From: Planctomycetota bacterium
GTDB taxonomy: Bacteria; Planctomycetota; Planctomycetia; Planctomycetales; Planctomycetaceae
Direction of reading: 5' to 3'
DNA length: 63,944 bases
Assembly (NCBI GenBank): GCA_023417655.1
Contig: JAEZFD010000018.1
Coordinates: 1-63,944 of the forward strand
Shown here piece after piece: positions 1 to 9,185 of this stretch. A program made the position numbers and the translations under genes. Under the pieces are notes generated by a model that saw nothing but the letters and a program-made list of their open reading frames with translations, was not told the origin of the DNA and did not search any database. Each line of letters opens with the position of its first letter. Position 1 is the stretch's first letter.

Positions 1-268
1 GCCCCTGCCAGAGTCCCAGATTCACATTTCCAAGCCGATCAAGGACTTTCAATGGAACGTCCAGCTCTCGGGCGAGGCTTTCGGCGGCTGAGTAAGCAGG
101 TTCACTCGGAGAAGCATAGATGCAATCTAATGCTTCGCTCTGCAGTGACTTCGCGATTTCCGCGATCTGCAACTCACCCTGCGCTGTCATGGGGAGATCA
201 AGATTCCCCTGGATACGATCCTGGACGTCAAAATCCGTCTCGCCAGGCCGAACCACAAAACGCGACAT
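1..268 (-). CDS. Histidine-phosphatase-like protein, N-terminal part, probably inactive
   Basis: The first 89 residues of a phosphoglycerate-mutase/histidine-phosphatase fold protein are visible; the rest lies beyond the window edge. The fold is recognisable from the N-terminal strand plus RPGETDFD and QGNLDLPMTAQG, the later YASPSEPAYSAAESLA, and NLGLWQG. In active members the first motif is RHG and its histidine is phosphorylated; here it reads R7-P8-G9. The arginine usual in the S-x-x-x-R-A-x-x-T-A segment and the glutamate before the G-x-W-x-G motif are also absent. ATG at 268 follows a GGATGGA stretch. It lies 23 bases after rpe, so the two are probably cotranscribed. Inference: a pseudo-enzyme with a binding or regulatory role. 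Confidence 0.75.
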   Translation of the reverse strand, partial: MSRFVVRPGETDFDVQDRIQGNLDLPMTAQGELQIAEIAKSLQSEALDCIYASPSEPAYSAAESLARELDVPLKVLDRLGNVNLGLWQG

Positions 269-291
269 AAAAATTCCATCCATCAACGCCT

Positions 292-969
292 TCAGGCTCG
301 AGCGGCTGCTGCGAGATCGGCCATTTCTTTAATGGCAGTCTGGTAGCATTCCTGATCAAAGATCGAGCTTCCGGCAACAAAGATCTCTGCCCCCGCTGCC
401 GAGACTTGGGCAATGGTTTTTGGACCAATTCCCCCGTCGATCGAAATCAGCGGTTCAGAGCCAATCAGCTGGCGGATCTCTTTGACCTTATCCGTCGAGC
501 TGGGAATAAATGCCTGTCCTCCAAATCCGGGATGAACACTCATCACCAGAACGAGGTCAAATTCCCCAAGGCAAGGGGTTAACGCACTGACCGGCGTTTC
601 GGGATTTAAAGCAATCCCTGCGAGGCGTCCTGCTTCACGAATCTTTCGAAGGACCGGGACAGGATCTGCGCAGGCTTCGATATGGATTGTAATCCAATCG
701 CATCCGGCGCGAAGATAGTCGTCGACCCACCGCTCTGGATTCTCAATCATCAGATGCGCGTCGAACAACAGGCTTGTCCGCTCGCGAATCCGCTCGATGA
801 CCATTGCCCCATAGGTCAGATTCGGGACGAAATGCCCGTCCATGACGTCCAGATGGAGCAGTTTGGCACCTGCATCTTCCAGCCACGCAATTTCCGCCTC
901 CAGATTGCCGAAATCACATTTCAGCATCGAAGGTGCGATCATCAATCGTTCGGAAACCGGTGCCGTCAT
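292..969 (-). CDS. rpe: Ribulose-phosphate 3-epimerase
   Basis: This protein interconverts ribulose 5-phosphate and xylulose 5-phosphate in the pentose phosphate pathway. Its 225 residues match the usual size of about 220. The TIM-barrel signatures are all present: IAPSMLKCDF near the N-terminus, LHLDVMDGHFVPN at residues 38-50 with the metal/catalytic Asp41, the AHLMIENP strand, VMSVHPGFGGQ, and ISIDGGI carrying the second catalytic aspartate, then the phosphate-binding VAGSSIF. It is followed on the same strand by the histidine-phosphatase-like gene. Family assignment is secure. Together with the transketolase genes at 38.7-40.7 kb it supplies the non-oxidative branch. Confidence 0.96.
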   Translation of the reverse strand: MTAPVSERLMIAPSMLKCDFGNLEAEIAWLEDAGAKLLHLDVMDGHFVPNLTYGAMVIERIRERTSLLFDAHLMIENPERWVDDYLRAGCDWITIHIEACADPVPVLRKIREAGRLAGIALNPETPVSALTPCLGEFDLVLVMSVHPGFGGQAFIPSSTDKVKEIRQLIGSEPLISIDGGIGPKTIAQVSAAGAEIFVAGSSIFDQECYQTAIKEMADLAAAARA

Positions 970-1282
970 GTCACTTCCGTTTCAGTGTTGTGATTTCCTG
1001 TGGACTTGGCTCTTATCCAGGAAGGTCCTGCTGAGCCTGCGTCCATGGGGTTAATTGTCGCAGTGTCTGGACAAAAGTCCAGAATGGCCGGACAGTCCCG
1101 AAAAGTACCGCAGGCCGGCACACATGGTGCCGGCCTGCGTCAGACATTCAAATTGTTCACTGCTGATGGATTACTCATTCCTGAGGCCATCCTCAGTTTT
1201 CTGCTCCACCTCTCCTCGCAACTCCATCCATTTTCTCAATTGGAATTCGCGCGGCGCGGGTGCGGGGAGCCGGCGGCCTGCT
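970..1282. other. Gap between rpe and gap
   Basis: No gene is supported in these 313 bases. The only clear structure is the hairpin at 1109-1139, described separately. The segment next to rpe should hold the rpe promoter, but no convincing -35/-10 pair was found. Confidence 0.5.
1109..1139 (-). terminator. Hairpin downstream of gap
   Basis: Perfect 13-base inverted repeat (1109-1121 with 1127-1139, loop of five). Read on the minus strand it is followed by GTACTTTTC, a short U-run, so it fits a rho-independent terminator about 145 bases past the gap stop codon. On the plus strand there is no U-run. Confidence 0.6.
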
Positions 1283-2302
1283 TTAGAGCTTGGCCAGCTT
1301 GGCGATCAGGTCGGCTGTCCGGTTGGAGTAGCCGTATTCGTTGTCGTACCAGCTCAGGACCTTCAGCAGGTTACCGCCGATGACCTGAGTCCAGCTGCCG
1401 TCGAAGATGCTGCTGTAGGTGGATCCGATGATGTCGGAAGAGACGATCGGATCTTCGGTGTACTGCAGAATTCCCTTCAGAGCTCCTTCTGAAGCGGCCT
1501 TCATGGCGGCATTGACGTCCTTGGCGGTCACGTCTTTGGACATGACGGCAACCAGGTCGGTGACGCTACCTGTTGGAACTGGAACTCGCAGAGAAATCCC
1601 GGTCAGCTTGCCGTTCAGAGCTGGCAGCACTTCACCGACAGCCTTGGCGGCACCGGTTGAAGTTGGGATCACGTTGATGGCCGCAGCGCGGGCACGACGT
1701 GGATCGCTGTGAATCTGATCTGAAACACGCTGATCGTTGGTGTAAGCGTGAACGGTCGTCATCAGACCCTTCTCGATTCCGAACGTCTCGTGCAGAACCT
1801 TCGCCATTGGAGCCAGGCAGTTGGTGGTGCAGCTGGCGTTGGAAACGGTCTTGTGCTCAGAGGTCAGCTGGTCGTCGTTGACGCCGCAGACCACGGTCAT
1901 GTCTGGCTTATCTGAAGCTGGAGCAGAAATCACGACCTTCTGGGCTCCGGCTTCGAGGTGGCTGTCGTAACCTGGCTTGCCGTCTTTGGCACGACCGGTG
2001 AAGAATCCGGTGGATTCCAGAGCAACCTGAACGCCCAGCTGTTTCCAAGGCAGGTTGCGAGGATCACGCTCAGCAACAACCTTCACCTTCTTGCCGTTGA
2101 TGACGATCGAGTCGCCTTCAACGCTGACTTCGCCGGGGAAACGCCCCTGAACGCTGTCATACTTCAACAGCATGGCGAGGGCCTTCGGATCACCGAGGTC
2201 GTTGATCGCGACGATGTCAAACTCGTTGCCGCGGGCGAGCATGGCTCGCAGGGTAATACGTCCGATTCGCCCGAAACCATTAATACCGACGGTTACTGCC
2301 AC
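1283..2302 (-). CDS. gap: Glyceraldehyde-3-phosphate dehydrogenase
   Basis: A glycolytic/gluconeogenic enzyme that oxidises glyceraldehyde 3-phosphate to 1,3-bisphosphoglycerate with NAD(P). I place the start at GTG 2302, not the upstream in-frame ATG, because the Rossmann motif VGINGFGRIGR then begins at residue 4-5, and GGAG stands nine bases ahead. The resulting 339 residues are the normal length. The active-site segment SNASCTTNCLAP contains the nucleophile Cys158, and the phosphate-binding HAYTNDQRVSD and the C-terminal WYDNEYGYSNR are intact. A promoter-like sequence lies about 70 bases upstream, and a hairpin follows the gene. Nothing unusual was seen. Confidence 0.97.
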   Translation of the reverse strand: MAVTVGINGFGRIGRITLRAMLARGNEFDIVAINDLGDPKALAMLLKYDSVQGRFPGEVSVEGDSIVINGKKVKVVAERDPRNLPWKQLGVQVALESTGFFTGRAKDGKPGYDSHLEAGAQKVVISAPASDKPDMTVVCGVNDDQLTSEHKTVSNASCTTNCLAPMAKVLHETFGIEKGLMTTVHAYTNDQRVSDQIHSDPRRARAAAINVIPTSTGAAKAVGEVLPALNGKLTGISLRVPVPTGSVTDLVAVMSKDVTAKDVNAAMKAASEGALKGILQYTEDPIVSSDIIGSTYSSIFDGSWTQVIGGNLLKVLSWYDNEYGYSNRTADLIAKLAKL

Positions 2303-2369
2303 GTATTCATTCTCCAGTGAAAGTTTTGCGCGTGCAAATGATAGCTTGTTTCTCAAATTGAAGCGATGG

Positions 2370-2398
2370 ATTGTATCGCCGCGAAAACCGCCTCTCAA
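2370..2398 (-). promoter_or_regulatory. Likely gap promoter
   Basis: On the minus strand TTGAGA (2393-2398) and TACAAT (2370-2375) are 17 bases apart, a good housekeeping-sigma match. The leader to the GTG start of gap would be roughly 60 bases. The remaining sequence up to 2616, between gap and the divergent metal-efflux genes, shows nothing else recognisable. Confidence 0.5.
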
Positions 2399-2616
2399 CT
2401 CTCAACGCCAGACACCGACGAACCGGGTTGACAAATCAATGGGTGGCGATTTGTTGAGGTTCCGGTGATATTCAGTCGAATTTAAACGCCGCCAAACCCG
2501 TTTCCTTCAGAGTGAACAGAACGCTTCTCAGCCTTCTGCGACGGGCGGACGACGATTTCTCTTGACTTGGCGATCGTGAACGATGATAGGATTCAACGTT
2601 CAGGGAGCAAATTTCT

Positions 2617-3096
2617 GTGCGCTGGATTCTGTGCCTCATCACACTGTCAACTTTTCTCACGCAGCAGGTCGTCTGCTGCTGTGCGACGGAGTTCTCGTGT
2701 GCATCCGGAGGCTGTGACGGCCACGATCATCATGGCGACGATCAGTCTCAGGCGACTCCCAAGTTCGCCGATTGTCAGCATGCAGCGCATCAGACAGGTC
2801 GTCAAGCGGTGAAATGTGGCGGGCATTCAGTACCGACTGATCTTCAGCCTGAATCAGACGTTCCATCGGACGACGGTCCGAACCCGCACTCGCATCACCT
2901 TTGTGTGGGGACTCATGTTTTCTACCGGACAGTTTCTGCGACCACAGTACCTGATCCCTGGATCTTCGCGGCTGCCGGGCTTTCTTCTTTGAGCGGTGAA
3001 GCAGTTCTCTCCAGCACCGCCACCCTTGAACGCGGGAGTTGCTGGGTTCTCAAAGAGAATCCGCCTCGATCGCTGTTGGGCGTCTTTCTAATTTAA
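2617..3096 (+). CDS. Small exported His/Cys-rich protein of metal-efflux cassette
   Basis: A 159-residue protein of unknown function. The N-terminus (MRWILCLITLSTFLTQQVVC) looks like a signal peptide or lipoprotein signal, followed at once by a cysteine cluster (CCCATEFSC) and histidine-rich runs (GHDHHGDD, HSHHLC) that could hold metal ions. The start is a GTG. It opens a same-strand series leading to an RND metal pump, which suggests a periplasmic metal-binding or sensing role, but that is inference from composition and position. No enzyme motif is visible. Confidence 0.6.
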   Translation: MRWILCLITLSTFLTQQVVCCCATEFSCASGGCDGHDHHGDDQSQATPKFADCQHAAHQTGRQAVKCGGHSVPTDLQPESDVPSDDGPNPHSHHLCVGTHVFYRTVSATTVPDPWIFAAAGLSSLSGEAVLSSTATLERGSCWVLKENPPRSLLGVFLI

Positions 3097-3508
3097 AGCA
3101 CCCGGCTCTCTTTCTGGGTCGCTTACTTTCAGTGTGGCCCTGGGAGGGTGACACGGAGAGCGTGGCTCAGAGGCGTTTCGCAGTTTGTTGCCGAAGTTGT
3201 GTCCCGGATTCCGTTCGCCGTCGCATGGTGCTAAGCGAGCGAACTGTGCGGAATGAGTGCACGGGGCGGAGACATTGCCGTGGGGACTGGACGGCGTCCG
3301 GTTCGGGAATGACTTTCCGCGGCGTGCGGCAACAGCGTCGTATTAGCTCACCTGAGTTCCGGACTTGAGATCCGGGCCTGCAGGTTGCGGCCTGTCCGAA
3401 GAAATGCCGCTCTCGAAACAGTCACCGCTTCCTGCGTTTTTTGAAACAGTGAACCAGACGATGAAGGTGGGAACTGCCACTGCATCGTCATGTTTGGATT
3501 GGGATCAG
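3097..3508 (+). other. Gap inside metal cassette
   Basis: About 410 bases without a supported gene. Open frames here have no recognisable product and no signal peptide or start site, and no strong hairpin was found. It is where an outer-membrane factor gene could have been expected, but none is present. Confidence 0.45.
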
Positions 3509-3970
3509 ATGAAACTTCGACTCGAAACGTGTTGCCTTTCACTGGTGCTCTGGGGAAGTCTGTTCCTGTCAGCCGAAGCTGCGCCGGGGGCTCACGGTCA
3601 TGACAAGAAGACGAAATACGGCGGGACTCTTGTCGTCCTCGGTGATGAGGAATGGCACGCCGAGGTCAAACTCGACGAGAAACAGAATGTGGTAATGGTC
3701 TATTTATTAGACCAGGGCGCGAATCAACCTTTGGCGATCCCTGCAAGCTCGATCCTGATTAATCTGAGAGAGAATGCGCGGCCCCGGCAATTCCATCTTC
3801 TCGCTGTCTCGCTCGCGGTGGATCCTCCAGAGCAGAGTTCCCGGTTTGCCATCCAGAATGCCGAACTGGTCCGTCTGCTGCATCAGGAAAACAACAACGC
3901 TCATCTTCGCTTGTCGATCAAGGGCCGATCGTATTCCGGCAAGCTGAATTTCAGTGGGCATCAGCACTAA
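3509..3970 (+). CDS. Exported metal-efflux accessory protein
   Basis: A 153-residue exported protein. Starting at ATG 3509 gives a clean signal peptide (KLRLETCC.., hydrophobic core, SAEA cleavage region) followed by a His-rich stretch GAHGHDKKTKYGG; a GGGA lies just upstream. The mature part (KYGGTLVVLGDEEWHAEVKLDEKQNVVMVY.. and a KLNFSGHQH end) resembles small periplasmic proteins often encoded beside CusB/CzcB adaptors, with a GG-x-L-x-x-x-G-x-x-x-H-x-E pattern. It lies 125 bases before the adaptor gene. A metal-binding helper for the pump is the likely role, not a demonstrated one. Confidence 0.65.
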   Translation: MKLRLETCCLSLVLWGSLFLSAEAAPGAHGHDKKTKYGGTLVVLGDEEWHAEVKLDEKQNVVMVYLLDQGANQPLAIPASSILINLRENARPRQFHLLAVSLAVDPPEQSSRFAIQNAELVRLLHQENNNAHLRLSIKGRSYSGKLNFSGHQH

Positions 3971-4095
3971 GAGCAGTTTGCTCGATCTGGACAGTGTGGC
4001 GCTGGCGTTCTTCAACGGGACGCAGCGATCTGAAATTAAGAACAAATGACCGGACTTGAACCTGACGTTCATCGGTCAAGAAGGAGTCGCCTGTG

Positions 4096-5547
4096 ATGCG
4101 ACAGATCATCGTCACTCTTGGAATCCTCGCCGTCGGTGTCGTTGCAGGAATTGTTGTCGCATCCGTTATCCACCGGTCCGCGATGACTCCTTCAACGACC
4201 TCCGCGAACTCGTCCGCAAAAGATAGCCATGGACACGATCACGATCATGGGCATGGGGACGGCCATGGTCACGACGAAGGCGCCGGCACTGACCTGATGC
4301 TGAGTGATCAGGCACGCCAGAATCTTGGGCTGAAAATCGCTCCCGTCACGCTGAGCGATTTCTGGCGAACCATCGTGGTTCCCGGTGAGATCTCCGAGCA
4401 GCCAGGGCACTCGGAGCGAAGAATTACCACGGCGGTGAATGGCATCGTGACCAAGATCTACGTCACCCCCGGTCAGACGGTGCGTCCGAATGATGCTCTC
4501 GTCGACATTCAGACAACCGGCGAACTGCTCGCCAATGCGCAGGCGAATCTGCTGAAGACGATTCAGGACCTTGAACTGGTTCAAGCTGAACTGGCCCGCC
4601 TTCAGCCACTCGCTGATCAGGGAGGAATCCCAGGGAACCGTGTTCTCGAAAAGCAGTATGAGCGGCAGCGATTAGAGACTCAGCGCCTTGTTCAAGTGCA
4701 GGAGTTGCTGGTGCGAGGTCTGTCACCGGATCAGGTGAAACAGATCATGGAATCGAAAGTCCTGCTGAGATCCTTCACCATTCGCGTTCCTTCGGAAAAG
4801 GATGAGCAGGCGACGCCGGAAACCTCTCAGGCAGAACTAAACGAACTTCTTCCCGCCTCGGGACAGGTCGAGTCAGATCCTGACCTCTCAAAAGGAGACC
4901 AGATCTACACGGTGGAGACCTTGAACGTCTTCCCCGGCAAGCTGGTCCAGCCTGCAGACGAACTCTGTGGGTTGGCACTTCACACCAACTTGCGGGTGGT
5001 GGGAATGGCGTTTCCGAAAGACGCGGAACTCATCAATACCGTCATTGAGCAGCAGTTGCCGGTCACGGCTATTTTTGAATCCAGTGCGGCGATCCCGGTA
5101 ATTCGGGAGAATCTGAAGATTCAGTATGCAGACAACGTTGTCGATCCGACGTCCCGACTGCTGCGGTTTTATCTCCCATTGAAGAACGAAGTAGTTCGGG
5201 ATCTCGCGAATGCCGAAGGGGTCTCCTTTCGTGCCTGGCGCTTTAAGCCAGGGCAACGTGTGCAACTGCGTGTGCCTGTCGAACACTGGACGAAAAAGAT
5301 CGTGCTCCCTGTTGACGCAGTTGTGAAAGAAGGGGCCGAATCGTACGTCTTTCGAGAAAACGGCCGCTTGCTGGAGCGTGTCGGAGTCACGGTTGAATAT
5401 GAGGATTCTCGTTTTGCAGTCATCGCGGACGACGGGCACCTGTTCGAAGGCGATCCCATTGCCATGAATGATGCCTATCAATTGAATCTCGCGCTTCGCA
5501 AGGCTCAAGGGAGCGGCGTCGATCTGCACGCCGGGCATAACCACTGA
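4096..5547 (+). CDS. RND efflux periplasmic adaptor, CusB/CzcB type
   Basis: Membrane-fusion (adaptor) subunit of a tripartite heavy-metal efflux pump, about 483 residues. It has an N-terminal membrane anchor/signal (IIVTLGILAVGVVAGIVVA), then a His/Asp-rich linker with repeated GHDHDHGH units likely to bind metal, a lipoyl-like half (VTKIYVTPGQTVRPNDALVDIQ), an alpha-hairpin region rich in Q/E/L (residues about 150-230), the second lipoyl-like half, and a beta-barrel (KPGQRVQLRVPV). AAGGAG lies ten bases before ATG 4096; GTG 4093 is equally possible. It is directly followed by the pump gene. The transported metal cannot be told from sequence; Co/Zn/Cd or Cu/Ag are the family options. Confidence 0.88.
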   Translation: MRQIIVTLGILAVGVVAGIVVASVIHRSAMTPSTTSANSSAKDSHGHDHDHGHGDGHGHDEGAGTDLMLSDQARQNLGLKIAPVTLSDFWRTIVVPGEISEQPGHSERRITTAVNGIVTKIYVTPGQTVRPNDALVDIQTTGELLANAQANLLKTIQDLELVQAELARLQPLADQGGIPGNRVLEKQYERQRLETQRLVQVQELLVRGLSPDQVKQIMESKVLLRSFTIRVPSEKDEQATPETSQAELNELLPASGQVESDPDLSKGDQIYTVETLNVFPGKLVQPADELCGLALHTNLRVVGMAFPKDAELINTVIEQQLPVTAIFESSAAIPVIRENLKIQYADNVVDPTSRLLRFYLPLKNEVVRDLANAEGVSFRAWRFKPGQRVQLRVPVEHWTKKIVLPVDAVVKEGAESYVFRENGRLLERVGVTVEYEDSRFAVIADDGHLFEGDPIAMNDAYQLNLALRKAQGSGVDLHAGHNH

Positions 5548-5640
5548 TCCGTGCTCTCGCGTTCCCGGATTGAGACGATTTTGTTCGAAGACTGTTGATT
5601 TACGACTCGTCGCGACACTGCGGCTGCAGGAAGTCTTCCC

Positions 5641-8600
5641 ATGAACTGGCTGATTCGATTCTCACTGCAACACCGACTGCTGGTCGTGGCGTTGGCGCTC
5701 GTGACGTTGATCGGAGGTGGAGCCGTCTGCCTGTCATTGCCGATTGACATCTTTCCGAATCTGACCCGTCCCCGTGTGACGATCATGACCGAAGCCCCAG
5801 GGCTTTCCCCGGAAGAAGTTGAAACACTGATCACAATTCCGCTGGAAGCGACATTTAACGGCGCAACGGGAGTCGAAGCGGTCCGCAGTGCTTCAGGCAT
5901 TGGCCTATCGGTGATCTACGTTGAGTTCGGCTGGAACACAGATGTCTATATGGCCCGGCAGAATGTCAGCCAGGCCTTGGCGACAGTCGCCAGTCAGCTC
6001 CCCCCGGAAGTCACGCCGCAGATGACTCCGATCAGCTCCATTATGGGGCAGATCATGATGATCGGCATGTGGAGTAAAGATGGAACAACAATCCCGATGG
6101 ATGTTCGGACCTCCGCAGACTGGATCGTTCGCCAGCGGTTGCTGACGATTCCCGGTGTTGCTCAGGTCGTTGTCATGGGGGGAGGGCGGAAGCAGTATCA
6201 GGTTCAGGTGAATCCCGATCTGCTCATCACTTATGGCGTGACGCTTGAGCAGGTCGAACAGGCACTCGCCAACAGCAATCAGAATTCGACTGGCGGGTAC
6301 CTGGAACGGGGTTCGATGGAATACCTCGTTCGTGGGATCGGACGGGCTGCGAACGCTCGCGATATCGGAATGACCGTCGTGGTGCCCGGGGAGCGACCGG
6401 TCCTCATTCAGGATATTGCCACTGTCACGGAAGGGACGCAGATCAAGCGGGGGGACTCTTCGGTGAACGGTCATCCAGCCGTTGTGCTGACCATTGCGAA
6501 GCAGCCCGGAGCCGATACCCGCGATCTCACTGAGCGGATCGAAGTCGCCCTGAATGAAATTCGGCAGTCACTGGCGAAGACAAACCCCGACATCGTGATT
6601 GAGTCCGATCTCTATCAGCAGAGGTCATTCATTGATCTCGGGATTCACAATGTGGTTGAAGCCCTGCGAGATGGGGCCATTCTCGTCATGGTGGTGCTGT
6701 TTCTGTTTCTGCTCAACTTGCGCACGACCTTCATTACACTCACTGCCATCCCGCTGTCGCTGATTCTCACCGGCCTCTTTTTCTGGCTCACCGGAATGTC
6801 AATCAACGTCATGACCCTCGGAGGTCTGGCGGTTGCAATGGGTGAACTGGTAGACGACGCGATCGTGGATATCGAGAACGTCTTTCGCCGACTCCGTCAG
6901 AATGCTGCGCTCCCACAGCCTCGGCCAAAGCTGAGGGTGATCTATGAAGCGAGCCTCGAAGTCCGAAGTTCCATCGTTTTTGGAACGATTCTGGTGATTC
7001 TCGTTTTCGTCCCGCTGTTTGCATTGGAAGGAATTGAAGGCCGCCTGTTCACTCCACTGGGGGTCTCTTACATCGTCGCGATCCTTGCTTCGCTGCTTGT
7101 TTCGCTGACAGTCACTCCTGTTCTGGCCAGTCTGCTGCTCAATGTGAAGGATTCCAAGCATGCCGATCAGGACAGCTGGTTGTTGCGAAATCTAAAACGG
7201 CTGGTAACGCCAGTGATCCATCTAAGCTGTAATCGGACGGGAAATACAATTCTGCTGGCGGGCGTCGCCGTAGCGGTGATCGGGAGTGGGGTTCTGGTCA
7301 CCCGACTTGGGTCCGATTTTCTTCCGTCGTTCGATGAAGGTGCTGCTCAAGTCAATCTGGTGCTCCCGCCGGGGAGTTCGCTGGAACAGTCCAACCGTGT
7401 TGCCCAGATGGTCGACACTGCATTCCGGAGACATATGCGAGACGAAGAACACCCGAATGGGTTGATTCAGAGTTTTATTCGTCGGAGTGGTCGGGCGGAA
7501 CTTGATGAGCACGCCGAAGGAGTGAACGTCACTGAGTACATTCTGACGTTTAATCCCGACAGCGGAATTAAGCGAGGTGATGCACTGGCCACTTTACGGG
7601 CGGAACTGGAGGAAATTCCCGGCGTTGAGTATGAAGCAGAGCAACCGCTGGCTCACCTGATCAGTCATATGCTGTCCGGAGTCTCGGCCCAGATCGCGAT
7701 TAAGATCTATGGCGATGATCTCGACATCCTGCGGGCGAAGGCACAGGAGGTCAAAGCTGCGATTACAGGCACCCCCGGACTTGCCCCGCCTGTGATTGAA
7801 CCACAACAGATCATTCCCCAGATACGTATCGAAGTCGATCGCGAGAAACTCGCGCAGTATGGAATCACTCCGGCGACGGTAAATGAGTTCATCGAAACGG
7901 CACTCAACGGTCGGACGGTCTCGACCTTGATGGAAGGTCAGCGCTCCTTCGATGTTGTGGTGCGGCTTGATGACCAGCACCGTACTGATTACGCCAATCT
8001 GCACCGCCTGTCTCTCGATCTCCCCGGCGGAGAACGGGTTCCTCTGTCCGCCGTCGCGAAGGTTTATGAGGCGGGGGGACCGAACACAATCAGCCGCGAG
8101 AATGTGCGGCGGCGAATTACGATTCGCTGTAACCCGACGGATCGCGATCTTGGCGGTATCGTGGCTGACATTCAGGCGGCGGTGGAGGAAAAGGTCTCAC
8201 TGCCAGAGGGCTATTTCATTGAGTATGGCGGACAGTTCGAGGCTCAGCAGGAAGCGACCCGCAGCATGGCGATCTTGAGCCTGGTTTCCTTCGCTGGAGT
8301 CTTCCTGGTGCTCTACACGCTGTTTCCGTCAGCTCGGGTGGTATTGCAGATCATGCTCGCCTTGCCGATCGCCTTTGTTGGTGGAGTGCTTGCTTTGTGG
8401 TTGACGTCTCAGACGTTGACTGTTGCCAGTCTTGTCGGATTCATCTCGCTTGGCGGCATCGCTGCGCGGAATGGAATCCTCCTTGTTGCCCACTACATCC
8501 ATCTGATGAAGGAAGAAGGGGAATCATTCAATGAGGCCATGATTGTCCGGGGGAGTCTGGAACGGCTCGCACCGGTTCTGATGACGGCCCTCACTGCCGG

Positions 8601-8814
8601 AATTGGGTTGATTCCTCTGGTCATCGGCGGTCAGCAGCCGGGGAAGGAAATTCTCCATCCGGTCGCGACGGTCATCCTCGGCGGACTCATTACGTCCACG
8701 ATCTGTGAGTACCTGGTCCACCCCGGACTGTTCTATCGCTTCAGCGGCAAGGCGGCCCCCCGCCTGGTCAAAGGCAGTGCGGGTTTCGAGGACCCGATCC
8801 CGGAACATCAATAA
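5641..8814 (+). CDS. Heavy-metal RND efflux pump, CusA/CzcA family
   Basis: Inner-membrane proton-driven pump of 1057 residues, the size typical of CzcA/CusA. It has the expected duplicated layout: a first membrane helix (LLVVALALVTLIGGGAVCLS), a large periplasmic porter loop, a membrane block starting near residue 340 (DGAILVMVVLFLFLLNLRTTF), then the same again in the second half. The heavy-metal-family signature in helix 4 reads GELVDDAIVDIENVFRRLR, with the proton-relay acidic residues. The pump follows the adaptor by 93 bases. No TolC-like outer-membrane gene follows, so that component must come from elsewhere or is absent. Confidence 0.92.
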   Translation: MNWLIRFSLQHRLLVVALALVTLIGGGAVCLSLPIDIFPNLTRPRVTIMTEAPGLSPEEVETLITIPLEATFNGATGVEAVRSASGIGLSVIYVEFGWNTDVYMARQNVSQALATVASQLPPEVTPQMTPISSIMGQIMMIGMWSKDGTTIPMDVRTSADWIVRQRLLTIPGVAQVVVMGGGRKQYQVQVNPDLLITYGVTLEQVEQALANSNQNSTGGYLERGSMEYLVRGIGRAANARDIGMTVVVPGERPVLIQDIATVTEGTQIKRGDSSVNGHPAVVLTIAKQPGADTRDLTERIEVALNEIRQSLAKTNPDIVIESDLYQQRSFIDLGIHNVVEALRDGAILVMVVLFLFLLNLRTTFITLTAIPLSLILTGLFFWLTGMSINVMTLGGLAVAMGELVDDAIVDIENVFRRLRQNAALPQPRPKLRVIYEASLEVRSSIVFGTILVILVFVPLFALEGIEGRLFTPLGVSYIVAILASLLVSLTVTPVLASLLLNVKDSKHADQDSWLLRNLKRLVTPVIHLSCNRTGNTILLAGVAVAVIGSGVLVTRLGSDFLPSFDEGAAQVNLVLPPGSSLEQSNRVAQMVDTAFRRHMRDEEHPNGLIQSFIRRSGRAELDEHAEGVNVTEYILTFNPDSGIKRGDALATLRAELEEIPGVEYEAEQPLAHLISHMLSGVSAQIAIKIYGDDLDILRAKAQEVKAAITGTPGLAPPVIEPQQIIPQIRIEVDREKLAQYGITPATVNEFIETALNGRTVSTLMEGQRSFDVVVRLDDQHRTDYANLHRLSLDLPGGERVPLSAVAKVYEAGGPNTISRENVRRRITIRCNPTDRDLGGIVADIQAAVEEKVSLPEGYFIEYGGQFEAQQEATRSMAILSLVSFAGVFLVLYTLFPSARVVLQIMLALPIAFVGGVLALWLTSQTLTVASLVGFISLGGIAARNGILLVAHYIHLMKEEGESFNEAMIVRGSLERLAPVLMTALTAGIGLIPLVIGGQQPGKEILHPVATVILGGLITSTICEYLVHPGLFYRFSGKAAPRLVKGSAGFEDPIPEHQ

Positions 8815-9185
8815 AGAAAGCGATGAGATGGCGGGGCAGGAGGCGTTCCTTTTCCATGCCTGTTCGCTGCACCTCACTTCGCTTGGATGGAATTTGCGGG
8901 AATAACGGCCGCAGGCCGAACTTCAGATTTTGGCGCCGCGTCGAGCGACTTCCGACGTAGAATACCGGGAAGGGAGGAAACCGAGGTCCCGGCCCGGCTT
9001 GGAGATGGAGCGGGGAAGATGTCTGTAGCTATCGTACGGGTTGTGAGAGTCGTTTCGAGGCCTTCGAACCAGCGTTTCCCATTAGGTTCGCTTGCCTTAC
9101 GTTATCCGGAACGGGATGATCAGGTTTCACCATCTTCCTTGCATTCTTCTTCATCATCTCGCAATTGAATCGCAGGATTGAATTC
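8815..9185 (+). other. Gap after RND pump
   Basis: About 370 bases without a supported gene. It should contain the 3' end of the efflux transcript and the promoter of the next gene, but neither a U-tailed hairpin nor a convincing promoter pair was seen. Confidence 0.4.

Noticed and set aside
4888..5544. 218-codon minus-strand open frame within the adaptor gene
   Set aside because: Antisense shadow of the adaptor; no family features.
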